Shown here piece after piece: positions 11,432 through 23,067 of a stretch of DNA of 64,000 bases. The stretch is taken from assembly GCA_026008535.1 (NCBI GenBank), contig BRKX01000006.1, positions 31,484,664 through 31,548,663 of the forward strand, read 5' to 3'. This DNA comes from Perilla frutescens. Taxonomy: Eukaryota; Streptophyta; Magnoliopsida; Lamiales; Lamiaceae. Numbering within the stretch: position 1 is the first letter of the stretch; each line of letters starts with the position of its first letter. Made by a program: the position numbers and the translations under genes. Under the pieces are notes generated by a model. That model made no database searches and had not been told where the DNA came from. It worked only from the letters and a program-made list of their open reading frames with translations.

Positions 11432-12560
11432 TCATGCAATTTCCAGCATGTTCAATACTATGAATAGCGCAATGGAAAAACACAAACTAATCGAATTCAA
11501 ATACCATGCTCTCATCTTACACTTGGTTGGAACAAACAATGGCTTTCTACTATCCAACCTTTTCATGCATTTCAAGTCAAATCCAAATGTTAAATTGATT
11601 CTTAAAAGAAACATGGATTCAACTATATACATCAAATACCTATCAACGCTAGAATAGGATAGACGGTACTTACCTCTCTCGATTTCATGTAACACGTCCT
11701 TAAGATAAACAACGTGGTTGTTGGATGACTTATCTAGAACAAGCTGATCTCTAAGTCGAATATCATTATGGTCCAACTTCAGCTCTTCGTGGATCTCCAC
11801 TTGAGAGTTGAAAACTTCTTCCGAGCTGCCATCAGGGTTGGATGTAGCTATTCCAGACTGCTCAATCTCGAACTCTCTGCACATCACTAGAAAAACAATC
11901 ATTAGTAGCACTGTTCTGAGAAATTAACAGATTATCCGACTTACCCGAATCAAGTGTGGGATCAATGCATATGGGCTGGGACGGAATTGTAGTTTCACTT
12001 ATCATGTCTGAATTTAACTGGTGATCTGCGTTGGATGAACTAGACGACATGTCTCCAACGGTGTCGTAGTATGACTAGGGATGGTGGCGATTGATTCACA
12101 CTTGGTAGATGCGGCCTTCCTTTCCCTTTCGGCTTTAAACTTTTCTTGCATCCGCTTCTGATCCTCAATGACGTCCTTAGGCGCCAAAGGCTTCAGTATG
12201 GTGGTCTGTCCATTCCAAGCAAAGGAATAAGTGTTGGCGCGACAATCGTGCACTGATCTTCTATCGAATTGCCATAGTTGACCTAGAAGAATGTGCGTTG
12301 CCTCCATAGGGATAACGTTGCACAAAACAGTGTCAGAAAACTTATTGATTGAGAATGAGACACTTACCTGGTGAACCACGCGAATCTCGCCTCTATCTGT
12401 AAGCCACTGCAACTTATAGGGCTTGGGATGCTTCTGTGGTACTAGGCCGAGCTTGTCCACTGCATATATTGACTAATGGCGTTAACAACACTACCACTGT
12501 CAATAATCATGGAACAAATTTTGTCTTGGATGGAACAACGGGTGTAGAAGATATTTTCCC
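11432..12560 (-). pseudogene. Protease-region remnant of element A
   Basis: The minus strand shows a Ser-Met-Ile-Ile-Asp-Ser-Gly aspartic protease active-site coding region near 12500-12515. Downstream come KPYKLQWLTDRGEIRV and AHILLGQLWQFD-like residues (12014-12460), then a Lys/Arg/Ala-rich linker. A further open frame (11432-11911) has no domain I recognise. Stops separate the parts, and the RT that should follow is missing. Confidence 0.65.
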
Positions 12561-12599
12561 GTTGATCTAGCTGTGGTGGCTGAGCTATAGCCATTTATC

Positions 12600-13428
12600 C
12601 TGCAAAACGAACAAACGTGAAGAAAAAGTAAAGTTGGACCTCACAATTCCTCACAAGCTCTCGTGTATGTCACTCTTGATTTTTCCACTCGTGTTTATCT
12701 CTCAAATATATGGTGCACATGTGTGAATGAATATGGGGGTGTGGGTTGATCGAACTCTGCAGCTTCTCTTGATTAGCTCCTCTAGGTCTTCTTCAAGCTC
12801 CAACGGATAAAATCAAGCCGGAAGGTTGCTAAGAGTAGAAGTAGGCGTGTGGAATGAGTATTTCGGGTAGTATATAGACCACGGGTGTACGGGTGTACGG
12901 GTGTATGGGTGTATGGACTATGTGGTGTATAAGGTGAACCGGGTGTAGATGGGAAAGATGAAGAATTTCGAATCCTACAAGGTGTGGGGATCGAAATTAT
13001 GGTGGATGAGGATGGAAGATTATGATTAGATATGGATGAGGATGGAAAGATCTTGATTAGATATGGATTAGGATGAAAGATATCTAAACAAGGTAGGAAA
13101 TCTAATGGATGAGGAAAAAGGATTTTGGATGTGTTTGACCAATGTGAACACAATCTAAAGAATCCCTAAATATATGGAACAAATCTAAAAATAAGGAATT
13201 AAAATTGAAAACAAGTAGAACAATCTGATTTTCATTTTTTTTTTAATCGGCGATTTTTTTTTTCGTTTTTTTTTTCTGTAGGGATTCAATCCCTTTACTC
13301 CTTTTCTTTTTTTTTTATCAATGAATATGCAAGTTACAACTCGAAAGACTCAAAACGATAAAATGAATAGAAATTGACGTATTGAACCACGAACGATAAG
13401 AACCGACCTGGCTCTTTATACCAATTTA
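12600..13428 (-). other. Leader of element A without a gag gene
   Basis: Non-coding 5' leader: a TACACCCGTACACCCG-type repetitive stretch near 12890-12930, A/T-rich homopolymers near 13230-13320, then the primer site beside the LTR. Gag, which should sit between leader and protease, is absent. Confidence 0.6.
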
Positions 13429-14530
13429 TGATGTGACCCGAGACCTATGGGACACGACAAAGATAAACTATGCGGAAGCTAAGGAACGGAACAACGTCGG
13501 ATGCGTAAGGGATCAATACGAACAAAGAGAAAACAAGAAAGACACGGCTGGAAACGAAATGGACTCGAACAAATAAAGAACTTACTAGAAAACGTAGACA
13601 CGAACTAGGACTCGATTGTTGACACGAACGACACCCTTGGATGGCTGGAACTCGGTGATGGTGGCTGGAATCATGGCGAACGACGGTGGTAGAAGGATCT
13701 CGGCGGTGATGAAAGGTAGAAGGATAAATCAGGATCGGCGAACCCACGTTGAAACAACTCGAACGCGCACGACTAATTCTCCGGATAGCAATTCTCCCAA
13801 GTACTTAATTATACTCTGAAGAACTTAAATAAGACTATTGATTTGCTAGAATAATAGAATTGTAGATAAAAGTTTGATCAACCGAAGGATCGTGAGACAG
13901 TTGAGAATAACTCTTTATTTCTTGCAATTGTCTGAATAATAATATCACAAGGTACTCCTATTTATAGGAGGCAATATGGACGAAAATTAGAGTCCTAAAA
14001 CTAGAAGAATTTGATTCTAACACTAATCCTAATCAAACTAGGATAAAATCAAAAGATACCAAAAATAAGATAACAAAAATCTATCTAAATCTAACTAGAT
14101 AAGGATAAATCCCAATGGGCTTGGGCTTGATGATTCTCGCCTATTTGGACCTTATTATTCACAACAATGGGATGAATTAATGTGATTAATTTCATGGCCC
14201 ATGTGTAAATAATTCTTGCCACCTTTGCATGAAAAACAGCATCTCCCGATTTCCCATGCAAACGCGTAGAACTTTTCATGCACACATCCAAATGGCTTTC
14301 TTCTTCTTCTCACGTCTTCATGCTACCTTCTTCATCATCAATGGATAGCATGGTGATCAATCTCGAGCTGCCCTTGACTTCATCTTCATGCATTTCGAAT
14401 TTGCGACGTATGGAAGCTTGTAAATAAATAAGCTTGTAACTTCTTCGCTCGCAAACGCGTCATTGGACCTTTAAACTGCAGCTCCGGATCATCTTCATCT
14501 TTATTTCCATGCTGGATCTGGATCTCATCA
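13429..14530 (-). repeat. 5' LTR of element A
   Basis: 1102 bp, TGATGTGACC...CATCA, followed by the TGAAC duplication. It differs from its partner LTR at only a small number of sites visible by eye, so the insertion is not very old. Confidence 0.9.
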
Positions 14531-14535
14531 TGAAC

Positions 14536-14629
14536 GAAGCAGACCCCCCACTCTTTCAACTCCTTCACCCACCTCTTCCAGTTCAGAAGAGGAGTTTCAT
14601 GAATATTGTAATGAGGATGAAGCCCAATC
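14536..14629 (+). pseudogene. Athila ORF-1-like piece 2 (Ser/Pro/Glu-rich linker)
   Basis: A 94-bp remnant between the element A insertion and the solo LTR. It encodes Pro/Ser/Thr then Glu-rich residues ending in EYCNEDEAQ. It continues the frame of 9819-9891 on one side and of 15866 on the other. Confidence 0.7.
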
Positions 14630-15860
14630 TGATGCGACCCGTACAATTAATCTAGGACGAATAAAAGACGTAGCGGAAGACTTAGGATGCGAAACACGTC
14701 AACTAATTGAAGGGCTCCAATCCGACTCGATAAACAAACGAAAAGGATGAAATCTAGACAAATAAAATACCTAAACAATGACACACACTATATAACACAA
14801 ATCCAAAGAACTTAAGGTAGGGAAGGGCACGTATAGGGGCTGAAATAGGACGAATATGGGGCTGAAATTGATGGTGTTAGAATCGTGTGTTTAGGGTGAA
14901 GAATGGCTGGGAGTAGATAGGATATGATAGAGATAAACGAACTTACGGTATGGATAGATTGGCATAGAACACGATCACGATCTTGGGGCTGAATTGAAGC
15001 GTGCGTTGATGAAGTATGGATGGCGTCGATTATGGTTGATGGATGATGATTCGTTGATGTGAATCACAACCCGATAGCCTCCTTGAATCTCAAACGTACC
15101 CAAGGATGAAATCTCTAAGTTGATCTTCGGATAGCGAATACCGGTTAATCCCTCAAGTGGATTAAGCAATACCCTTGAGTAAGACTTAAAGTTGCTAGCT
15201 CCAAGAATATGAATTTGTTAATCAAAACTCACAAAGATTAAAAGGGGTTGAGACAATATTGAAAGCAAAGCTTAATAATTCAAATAAAGTCTAAAGTATC
15301 AATGTGACATGGATCCCTTATTTATAGGTAAGGGAGGACGAAATTTAAGTGTAAAAAGTCATAAAAAACTAATCCAAAAGGGATCTCTAACTATACTAGG
15401 AAGATACCTAAACTAGAATTCTATTCAAAGTAGGAAATTGCCTTAAATACAATTCTAGTAAACCTTGACTATGATATGGACGAAAATTACATTAAATTAA
15501 ATTAAAATCTGAACTAAACTATAGTCAAACATAATTAAATAAATACTATAGTCTAAATAAAATTCAATCCCTAATTAAATCAAATAAGGGATGAAAATTC
15601 CATGCAACGCGAATCTGTCATGCATGCACAATTTGATGAGTTCTATCTTTATGCATTGCTCTTCAAATCTTGATCACCAATCTTTGATTATTAACAAAGT
15701 AGCAATCTTTGGGATGCTCTCAATTCCTTTGTCATCTTCGAACTTCTTACATACAAATGCTTGGAAAAATCCTTGCAATTGTATTGCTCGAAGTCGTGTA
15801 AATGGACCATGTATTTGCAACTCCGGGCTTGGTTCTTCAAGGCCTCGCATGGCTTCATCA
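14630..15860 (-). repeat. Solo LTR in the Athila ORF-1 (TSD CAATC)
   Basis: A single LTR of 1231 bp. It reads TGATGCGACC at the left end and GGCTTCATCA at the right on the plus strand. CAATC occurs on both sides (14625-14629 and 15861-15865). There is no internal region, as expected after recombination between two LTRs. Its coding-strand start contains a degenerate version of the GPxTRLRA segment, while its middle matches the TGATGAGACC LTR class, so it looks mosaic. Confidence 0.9.
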
Positions 15861-15865
15861 CAATC

Positions 15866-16362
15866 TAATGAGTTGGATCAGTCTGAGGAAGAAAATCAGT
15901 CAGAGGAGAATGAACAACAGAAGGGCTCTGAGATTGACGACTCTGAGGACGAAGACTATGAGCCCGAATATGAAGAAGACGATGTGGTTGAAGAGCTCGA
16001 GCCAGAGGTTGCTGATGATGATGAAGCTACAGCTCCTCTCTACCACCCTCAGAGATACGGTATCGAGTTGCAGACGCAAGCGCAACGAGATGATTGGGGA
16101 CATTTAGCAGTGATGAAAATTTTCCCTACTCGATATCCATGCTTTGCCACCACTACAGCTCTTGGCATTCACGAGGATGTGTGGGGCCTCATTAACCGTA
16201 TTAGATGGAACCACGTTGTGGTTAGGGGATGGCCTACTTATCCGATTTTGGTGTATGAATTCCTCAGCACTCTTGAAGTGCAATCGACGCAGATTCGAGG
16301 CCCCTCCAGCATGTCGTTCGTTTGGGGAATGTGGCTCATGTTCTTACCTCTAAGGAAGTTAA
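15866..16362 (+). pseudogene. Athila ORF-1-like piece 3 (acidic linker and core domain)
   Basis: It starts directly after the CAATC duplication, in frame with piece 2. It encodes NELDQSEEENQSEEN and a long acidic run, then the core domain with PTRYPCF and YEFLSTL. A one-base loss near 16325 shifts the frame within FVWGNVAHVL. It ends at GTTAA, the duplication of the third insertion. Confidence 0.75.
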
Positions 16363-17484
16363 TGATGAGACCATGGCAAGCATCAAATCGGTCCATCCAA
16401 AGCTGCCATTAAAGGATCCCAAAATTGTTCCTCCATTAACAATTAAAGATTGGAGATCAAGATTTGAAGAACAATGCATGAATATAGAACTCATCAAGTT
16501 GTGCATGCATGGCAGATTCGCATTGCATGGAATTTTCATCCCTCATTTGATTTAATTAGGGGTTGAATTTTATTTAGACTCTAATATTTATTTAATTATG
16601 TTAGACTATAGTTTAGTTCAGATTTTTATTTAATTTTGATGTAATTTTCGTCCATTAATTACATAGGTTTGACTAGAATTGTATTTAAGGCAATTTCCTA
16701 CCTTGAATAGAATTCTAGTTTAGGTATCTTCCTAGTATAGTTAGAGATCCCTTTTGGATCAGATTTTTAGGACTTTTTAGCTTAAAATTTCGCTCCCCTT
16801 AGTCCTATAAATAGGGGAATCATGTCACATTGTTATTTTAGACATTATTGAAGATATTTTGCTTTTGCATCACATTGTGTCTCAAATTTTATATTCTTTT
16901 GATTGTTTTCCACCAAGAAAATTATCATTCTTAGAATTAGCACATCTAAGTCTTATTCAAGGTTATTGCTTAATCCACTTGAGGGATTAACCGGTATTCG
17001 CTAATCGAAGATCAACTTAGAGATTTTAACCTTGGATACGTTCGAGATTCAAGGAGGTTATCAGGTTGTGATTCACATCAATAATCACCAACCATCCATC
17101 ATCAATCGACGACGCCCATCCAGCCCCAAGTCGCACGCCTCATCCCTTCTGAAGTTCGAGTTCTATATCGTTCCTTTCCATCCGTAAGTTCGTTTGATCT
17201 CTATCATATCCTACCTACTCCAAGCAAGCCCTTCTTCACAAGCCATCACACACGTAACATACCTTATTTCCAGCCCATATTCACCCCTTTTCAGCCCTTG
17301 TTATCGTTGGTATTGTGTTATATAGTTTGTGTCATTCTCTACGTATTTTAATTGTCTAGATTAGTTAGTTTTAGTCGTCTATTTGAGTCGGATTGTTTCC
17401 CTTCTTTAGCTGACGTGTTCGTATCCTAAAGTCTTCCGCTACGTTCTCCAAATTCGTCCTAGATTAATAGTTCGGATCGTATCA
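16363..17484 (+). repeat. LTR 1 (5') of the tandem element
   Basis: TGATGAGACC...GTATCA, 1122 bp. It differs from LTR 2 at 16420, 16423 and 16483, and I see no difference in the remaining sequence. Confidence 0.92.
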
Positions 17485-17500
17485 TATTTTGGCATCAGAG
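17485..17500 (+). other. Primer-binding site (tRNA-Met-like)
   Basis: TATTTTGGCATCAGAG directly follows the 5' LTR. The core TGGCATCAGAGCC is one base from the complement of the 3' end of plant initiator tRNA-Met. The same site recurs after LTR 2 at about 20741. Confidence 0.75.
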
Positions 17501-18350
17501 CCACGTCAGCTCTGTTGGTCGTGGTTCAATCCGACGTGTCAAATCTTATCCTACGTGTCATCGTACATGTCGTTTATTTTCTTACGTGTCTTTTGAGTTG
17601 TAATAACTAGGGTACATTGAAAAACAGAAAAGAAAAAAAAATTGTTCGGATAAAAAAAAATCCAAAAATTAAAAGAAAAAAAGGAAAAAAAAAAGAGAGA
17701 AAAGAGGCATATTCATTGTGTTACCTATTGAGTCTTGTTTTAATTTTGGTACTTTCCTTTTAGTATTTTTCTATAGTTGGTATTTTCCTTCTAGTTAAGT
17801 TCTATAGTTGGTACCTTCCATTAGAGTTATATTTTATTTTTGGAACTTTCCTTCCAAGTTTTATTTTTATTTTGGTAATTTCCTTTCGAGTTGTAATTTA
17901 TTTTTAGTTCTTTGCTTTTAGAGTCTAGTTCAATTAGGGATATTTAGATTGTGTCACAATTGTGTAACGCTTTCCAAATTACCTAATCCCTTTTTCCTTT
18001 TCCTTTCTAATTCTTACCTTCCATACTTTTGGATTTATTTTTGGATTCCTATTCTATTTGGGAATTTCAAAAATACATCTAATTCTTTCCTTATCTAGCT
18101 TTCTTCCATCCAAATCCTTCCAAACCTTCCATATACACTTTCTCCCCCCAAATTTTCGTCCACCATCATCAAGGGGATCGGAAATTCATCTTATTCCATA
18201 TATATCATCTGTTCATACCCATATACACCATCCAGACCATACACATATGTACCCATGCACCATCCGGTCCATGAACCATACACTAATCATACTCCGTATA
18301 CCCATACACCCTATACATCAAATTCTCGCCATCTCTACCGCAACAACAAC
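17501..18350 (+). other. Untranslated leader of the tandem element, first copy
   Basis: Non-coding leader of about 850 bp. It includes a long purine-rich tract (about 17619-17706) and T-rich stretches before the gag ATG at 18351. The second copy is at about 20757-21606. Confidence 0.7.
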
Positions 18351-19811
18351 ATGATCATACATGAGTTTGAAGGTCTATACTATCCCGACACCTATTTGGA
18401 TTGGGAACGCAAAGTAGACAAACTTTTTGAGTGCTATGACTTCCCCGAGAAAAAGAAAGTGCAGCTAGTTTCGTCAAAGTTTAAAGGTTACGTAGCAACA
18501 TGGTGGGAATTACAGCAGAACCGATGCCACAGAGATCACCTTCCACCTATCGACACATGGCATGAGTTGAAAGATTTAATGCGGAAACGCTTCATTCCAG
18601 ACCACTACTAATGGGAGTTGGAGGAAAAGCTATACAAGCTTAGACAAAGAGATCGAAGTGTAAATGACTACTACAACAAAATGATTGAAGCCATGAGACG
18701 AGCTGATATAGAAGAATATCCAGAAGATACCATGGATAGGTTTCTAGCTGGTCTACGAAGGGCAATTCATGAAAGAGTAGCATTGTACCGCTTCGACAAG
18801 TTGAAAGACATGGTGCAATACGCCATTGAGATAGAGAAGTGGTTGGAGAGTCTAGAGATGAGGCAAGCTGAAGTGGTTCAAGTAAAGTCGAATGTAGAGT
18901 TGTCACCTAGAGCTCATCACCAAACATCACCGTTTCGTTGGAGCGAACCTGAGTCATTTGAGGAGTTTCTACGTACCTATGTACCACCTACACGGCCTGC
19001 ATCACCAGTTCAGCCGGTCATGGATGTGCCAAGCCAAGCCATCAACATTCAAGAGGAGATCCACGTTGAGTCACCATCTGAGATCGTTGCCATCAAAGAA
19101 GATTCTACTTTCGAGGTAACAATTTCAGTTGATGCATCTATTGAAGAACTGATAGATGTTGCTACTTGTGAGAATGTTGGAGAAGAAAAGAAGGTTGTTG
19201 AAGAGCTTGATCTAGAAGAGTCGAATCAACCTTTGAGTGAAGAAGAAGAAGAAATGGAGATCATTACTGCAGTTGAAGAAGTTGTAGAGTTGTTGGAGAT
19301 ACAACCTTGTTATGAAAAGAAGAATGATATCCGTGAAGCAATGGTTGAAGATCATAAGGAGCTCGATCAACCTAGTATCGAGAAGCCGCTGATTTCTAAC
19401 ATTTTTTGTCAACCTTGTACTTTTAATGTTTTAATCTTACAGGTTGCCAAAGATGTGCCACATGTTATTGATGTTCCACCAGACTTATTCGTGGTTCCTA
19501 TGTCCATGCATCCCACGAAGTTGAAGCTTGAGCTAAAAGAGATTGATGATCAGTTCGTGTTCATTTTCGATCCAGGCCGTTCGAATTCGAGGATGAATTC
19601 TTTTCAAGAGGAGGGGAATGATGAGACCATGGCAAGCATCAAATCGGTCCATCCAAAGCTGCCATTAAAGGATCCTAAGATTGTTCCTCCATTAACAATT
19701 AAAGATTGGAGATCAAGATTTGAAGAACAATGCATGAAGATAGAACTCATCAAGTTGTGCATGCATGGCAGATTCGCATTGCATGGAATTTTCATCCCTC
19801 ATTTGATTTAA
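18351..19811 (+). pseudogene. Gag plus acidic ORF, copy 1, with one in-frame stop
   Basis: Starting at ATG 18351, the first 86 codons are the gag N-terminal half (EFEGLYYPDTYLDWERKV and ATWWELQQNR). TAA at 18609-18611 replaces a CAA seen in element 1 (CACTACCAATGG). The frame then stays open for 400 codons. It contains the rest of gag (DRSVNDYYNKMIEAMRRA, DRFLAGLRRAI), a strongly acidic region of about 150 residues, an unfamiliar segment ending FVFIFDP, the tail SNSRMNSFQEEGNDE, and about 60 residues encoded by the LTR. No zinc knuckle, protease or RT is present. If suppressed or read through, the stop would still give a gag-acidic fusion; otherwise this copy is dead. Confidence 0.8.
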
Positions 19812-20740
19812 TTAGGGGTTGAATTTTATTTAGACTCTAATATTTATTTAATTATGTTAGACTATAGTTTAGTTCAGATTTTTATTTAATTTTGATGTAA
19901 TTTTCGTCCATTAATTACATAGGTTTGACTAGAATTGTATTTAAGGCAATTTCCTACCTTGAATAGAATTCTAGTTTAGGTATCTTCCTAGTATAGTTAG
20001 AGATCCCTTTTGGATCAGATTTTTAGGACTTTTTAGCTTAAAATTTCGCTCCCCTTAGTCCTATAAATAGGGGAATCATGTCACATTGTTATTTTAGACA
20101 TTATTGAAGATATTTTGCTTTTGCATCACATTGTGTCTCAAATTTTATATTCTTTTGATTGTTTTCCACCAAGAAAATTATCATTCTTAGAATTAGCACA
20201 TCTAAGTCTTATTCAAGGTTATTGCTTAATCCACTTGAGGGATTAACCGGTATTCGCTAATCGAAGATCAACTTAGAGATTTTAACCTTGGATACGTTCG
20301 AGATTCAAGGAGGTTATCAGGTTGTGATTCACATCAATAATCACCAACCATCCATCATCAATCGACGACGCCCATCCAGCCCCAAGTCGCACGCCTCATC
20401 CCTTCTGAAGTTCGAGTTCTATATCGTTCCTTTCCATCCGTAAGTTCGTTTGATCTCTATCATATCCTACCTACTCCAAGCAAGCCCTTCTTCACAAGCC
20501 ATCACACACGTAACATACCTTATTTCCAGCCCATATTCACCCCTTTTCAGCCCTTGTTATCGTTGGTATTGTGTTATATAGTTTGTGTCATTCTCTACGT
20601 ATTTTAATTGTCTAGATTAGTTAGTTTTAGTCGTCTATTTGAGTCGGATTGTTTCCCTTCTTTAGCTGACGTGTTCGTATCCTAAAGTCTTCCGCTACGT
20701 TCTCCAAATTCGTCCTAGATTAATAGTTCGGATCGTATCA
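19619..20740 (+). repeat. LTR 2 (middle) of the tandem element, chimeric
   Basis: 1122 bp. Its first part matches LTR 3 and not LTR 1 at three sites; its last 460 bp match LTR 1 and not LTR 3 at roughly twenty sites. This is the pattern left by crossing over between a 3' LTR and a 5' LTR. Confidence 0.9.
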
Positions 20741-21606
20741 TATTTTGGCATCAGAGCCACGTCAGCTCTGTTGGTCGTGGTTCAATCCGACGTGTCAAAT
20801 CTTATCCTACGTGTCATCGTACATGTCGTTTATTTTCTTACGTGTCTTTTGAGTTGTAATAACTAGGGTACATTGAAAAACAGAAAAGAAAAAAAAATTG
20901 TTCGGATAAAAAAAAATCCAAAAATTAAAAGAAAAAAAGGAAAAAAAAAAGAGAGAAAAGAGGCATATTCATTGTGTTACCTATTGAGTCTTGTTTTAAT
21001 TTTGGTACTTTCCTTTTAGTATTTTTCTATAGTTGGTATTTTCCTTCTAGTTAAGTTCTATAGTTGGTACCTTCCATTAGAGTTATATTTTATTTTTGGA
21101 ACTTTCCTTCCAAGTTTTATTTTTATTTTGGTAATTTCCTTTCGAGTTGTAATTTATTTTTAGTTCTTTGCTTTTAGAGTCTAGTTCAATTAGGGATATT
21201 TAGATTGTGTCACAATTGTGTAACGCTTTCCAAATTACCTAATCCCTTTTTCCTTTTCCTTTCTAATTCTTACCTTCCATACTTTTGGATTTATTTTTGG
21301 ATTCCTATTCTATTTGGGAATTTCAAAAATACATCTAATTCTTTCCTTATCTAGCTTTCTTCCATCCAAATCCTTCCAAACCTTCCATATACACTTTCTC
21401 CCCCCAAATTTTCGTCCACCATCATCAAGGGGATCGGAAATTCATCTTATTCCATATATATCATCTGTTCATACCCATATACACCATCCAGACCATACAC
21501 ATATGTACCCATGCACCATCCGGTCCATGAACCATACACTAATCATACTCCGTATACCCATACACCCTATACATCAAATTCTCGCCATCTCTACCGCAAC
21601 AACAAC

Positions 21607-23067
21607 ATGATCATACATGAGTTTGAAGGTCTATACTATCCCGACACCTATTTGGATTGGGAACGCAAAGTAGACAAACTTTTTGAGTGCTATGACTTCC
21701 CCGAGAAAAAGAAAGTGCAGCTAGTTTCGTCAAAGTTTAAAGGTTACGTAGCAACATGGTGGGAATTACAGCAGAACCGATGCCACAGAGATCACCTTCC
21801 ACCTATCGACACATGGCATGAGTTGAAAGATTTAATGCGGAAACGCTTCATTCCAGACCACTACTAATGGGAGTTGGAGGAAAAGCTATACAAGCTTAGA
21901 CAAAGAGATCGAAGTGTAAATGACTACTACAACAAAATGATTGAAGCCATGAGACGAGCTGATATAGAAGAATATCCAGAAGATACCATGGATAGGTTTC
22001 TAGCTGGTCTACGAAGGGCAATTCATGAAAGAGTAGCATTGTACCGCTTCGACAAGTTGAAAGACATGGTGCAATACGCCATTGAGATAGAGAAGTGGTT
22101 GGAGAGTCTAGAGATGAGGCAAGCTGAAGTGGTTCAAGTAAAGTCGAATGTAGAGTTGTCACCTAGAGCTCATCACCAAACATCACCGTTTCGTTGGAGC
22201 GAACCTGAGTCATTTGAGGAGTTTCTACGTACCTATGTACCACCTACACGGCCTGCATCACCAGTTCAGCCGGTCATGGATGTGCCAAGCCAAGCCATCA
22301 ACATTCAAGAGGAGATCCACGTTGAGTCACCATCTGAGATCGTTGCCATCAAAGAAGATTCTACTTTCGAGGTAACAATTTCAGTTGATGCATCTATTGA
22401 AGAACTGATAGATGTTGCTACTTGTGAGAATGTTGGAGAAGAAAAGAAGGTTGTTGAAGAGCTTGATCTAGAAGAGTCGAATCAACCTTTGAGTGAAGAA
22501 GAAGAAGAAATGGAGATCATTACTGCAGTTGAAGAAGTTGTAGAGTTGTTGGAGATACAACCTTGTTATGAAAAGAAGAATGATATCCGTGAAGCAATGG
22601 TTGAAGATCATAAGGAGCTCGATCAACCTAGTATCGAGAAGCCGCTGATTTCTAACATTTTTTGTCAACCTTGTACTTTTAATGTTTTAATCTTACAGGT
22701 TGCCAAAGATGTGCCACATGTTATTGATGTTCCACCAGACTTATTCGTGGTTCCTATGTCCATGCATCCCACGAAGTTGAAGCTTGAGCTAAAAGAGATT
22801 GATGATCAGTTCGTGTTCATTTTCGATCCAGGCCGTTCGAATTCGAGGATGAATTCTTTTCAAGAGGAGGGGAATGATGAGACCATGGCAAGCATCAAAT
22901 CGGTCCATCCAAAGCTGCCATTAAAGGATCCTAAGATTGTTCCTCCATTAACAATTAAAGATTGGAGATCAAGATTTGAAGAACAATGCATGAAGATAGA
23001 ACTCATCAAGTTGTGCATGCATGGCAGATTCGCATTGCATGGAATTTTCATCCCTCATTTGATTTAA
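21607..23067 (+). pseudogene. Gag plus acidic ORF, copy 2
   Basis: An apparently exact duplicate of 18351-19811, shifted by 3256 bp, with the same TAA at 21865-21867. The identity suggests that the duplication is recent, or that it is an assembly artefact. Confidence 0.8.

Larger units (their letters stand above)
9892..14530 (-). mobile_element. Element A: deleted Ty3/gypsy element inserted in the Athila ORF-1 (TSD TGAAC)
   Basis: Minus-strand element of 4639 bp with LTRs at 9892-10992 and 13429-14530, flanked by TGAAC at 9887-9891 and 14531-14535. On the coding strand the primer site next to the 5' LTR reads TTGGTATAAAGAGCC, close to the initiator tRNA-Met site. The 3' LTR is preceded by a purine tract (CAGCAGGGGGGAA). 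The internal region (2.4 kb) keeps protease-region coding and the very end of integrase (NSRTNSFQQGGNDE). Gag, RT, RNase H and most of integrase are gone, so it is a non-autonomous deletion derivative. Confidence 0.9.

Noticed and set aside
15591..16412. 273-codon open frame as a single host gene
   Set aside because: Its first part is antisense LTR sequence and the rest is Athila ORF-1 piece 3. The CAATC duplication at 15861 shows that the join is an insertion boundary.
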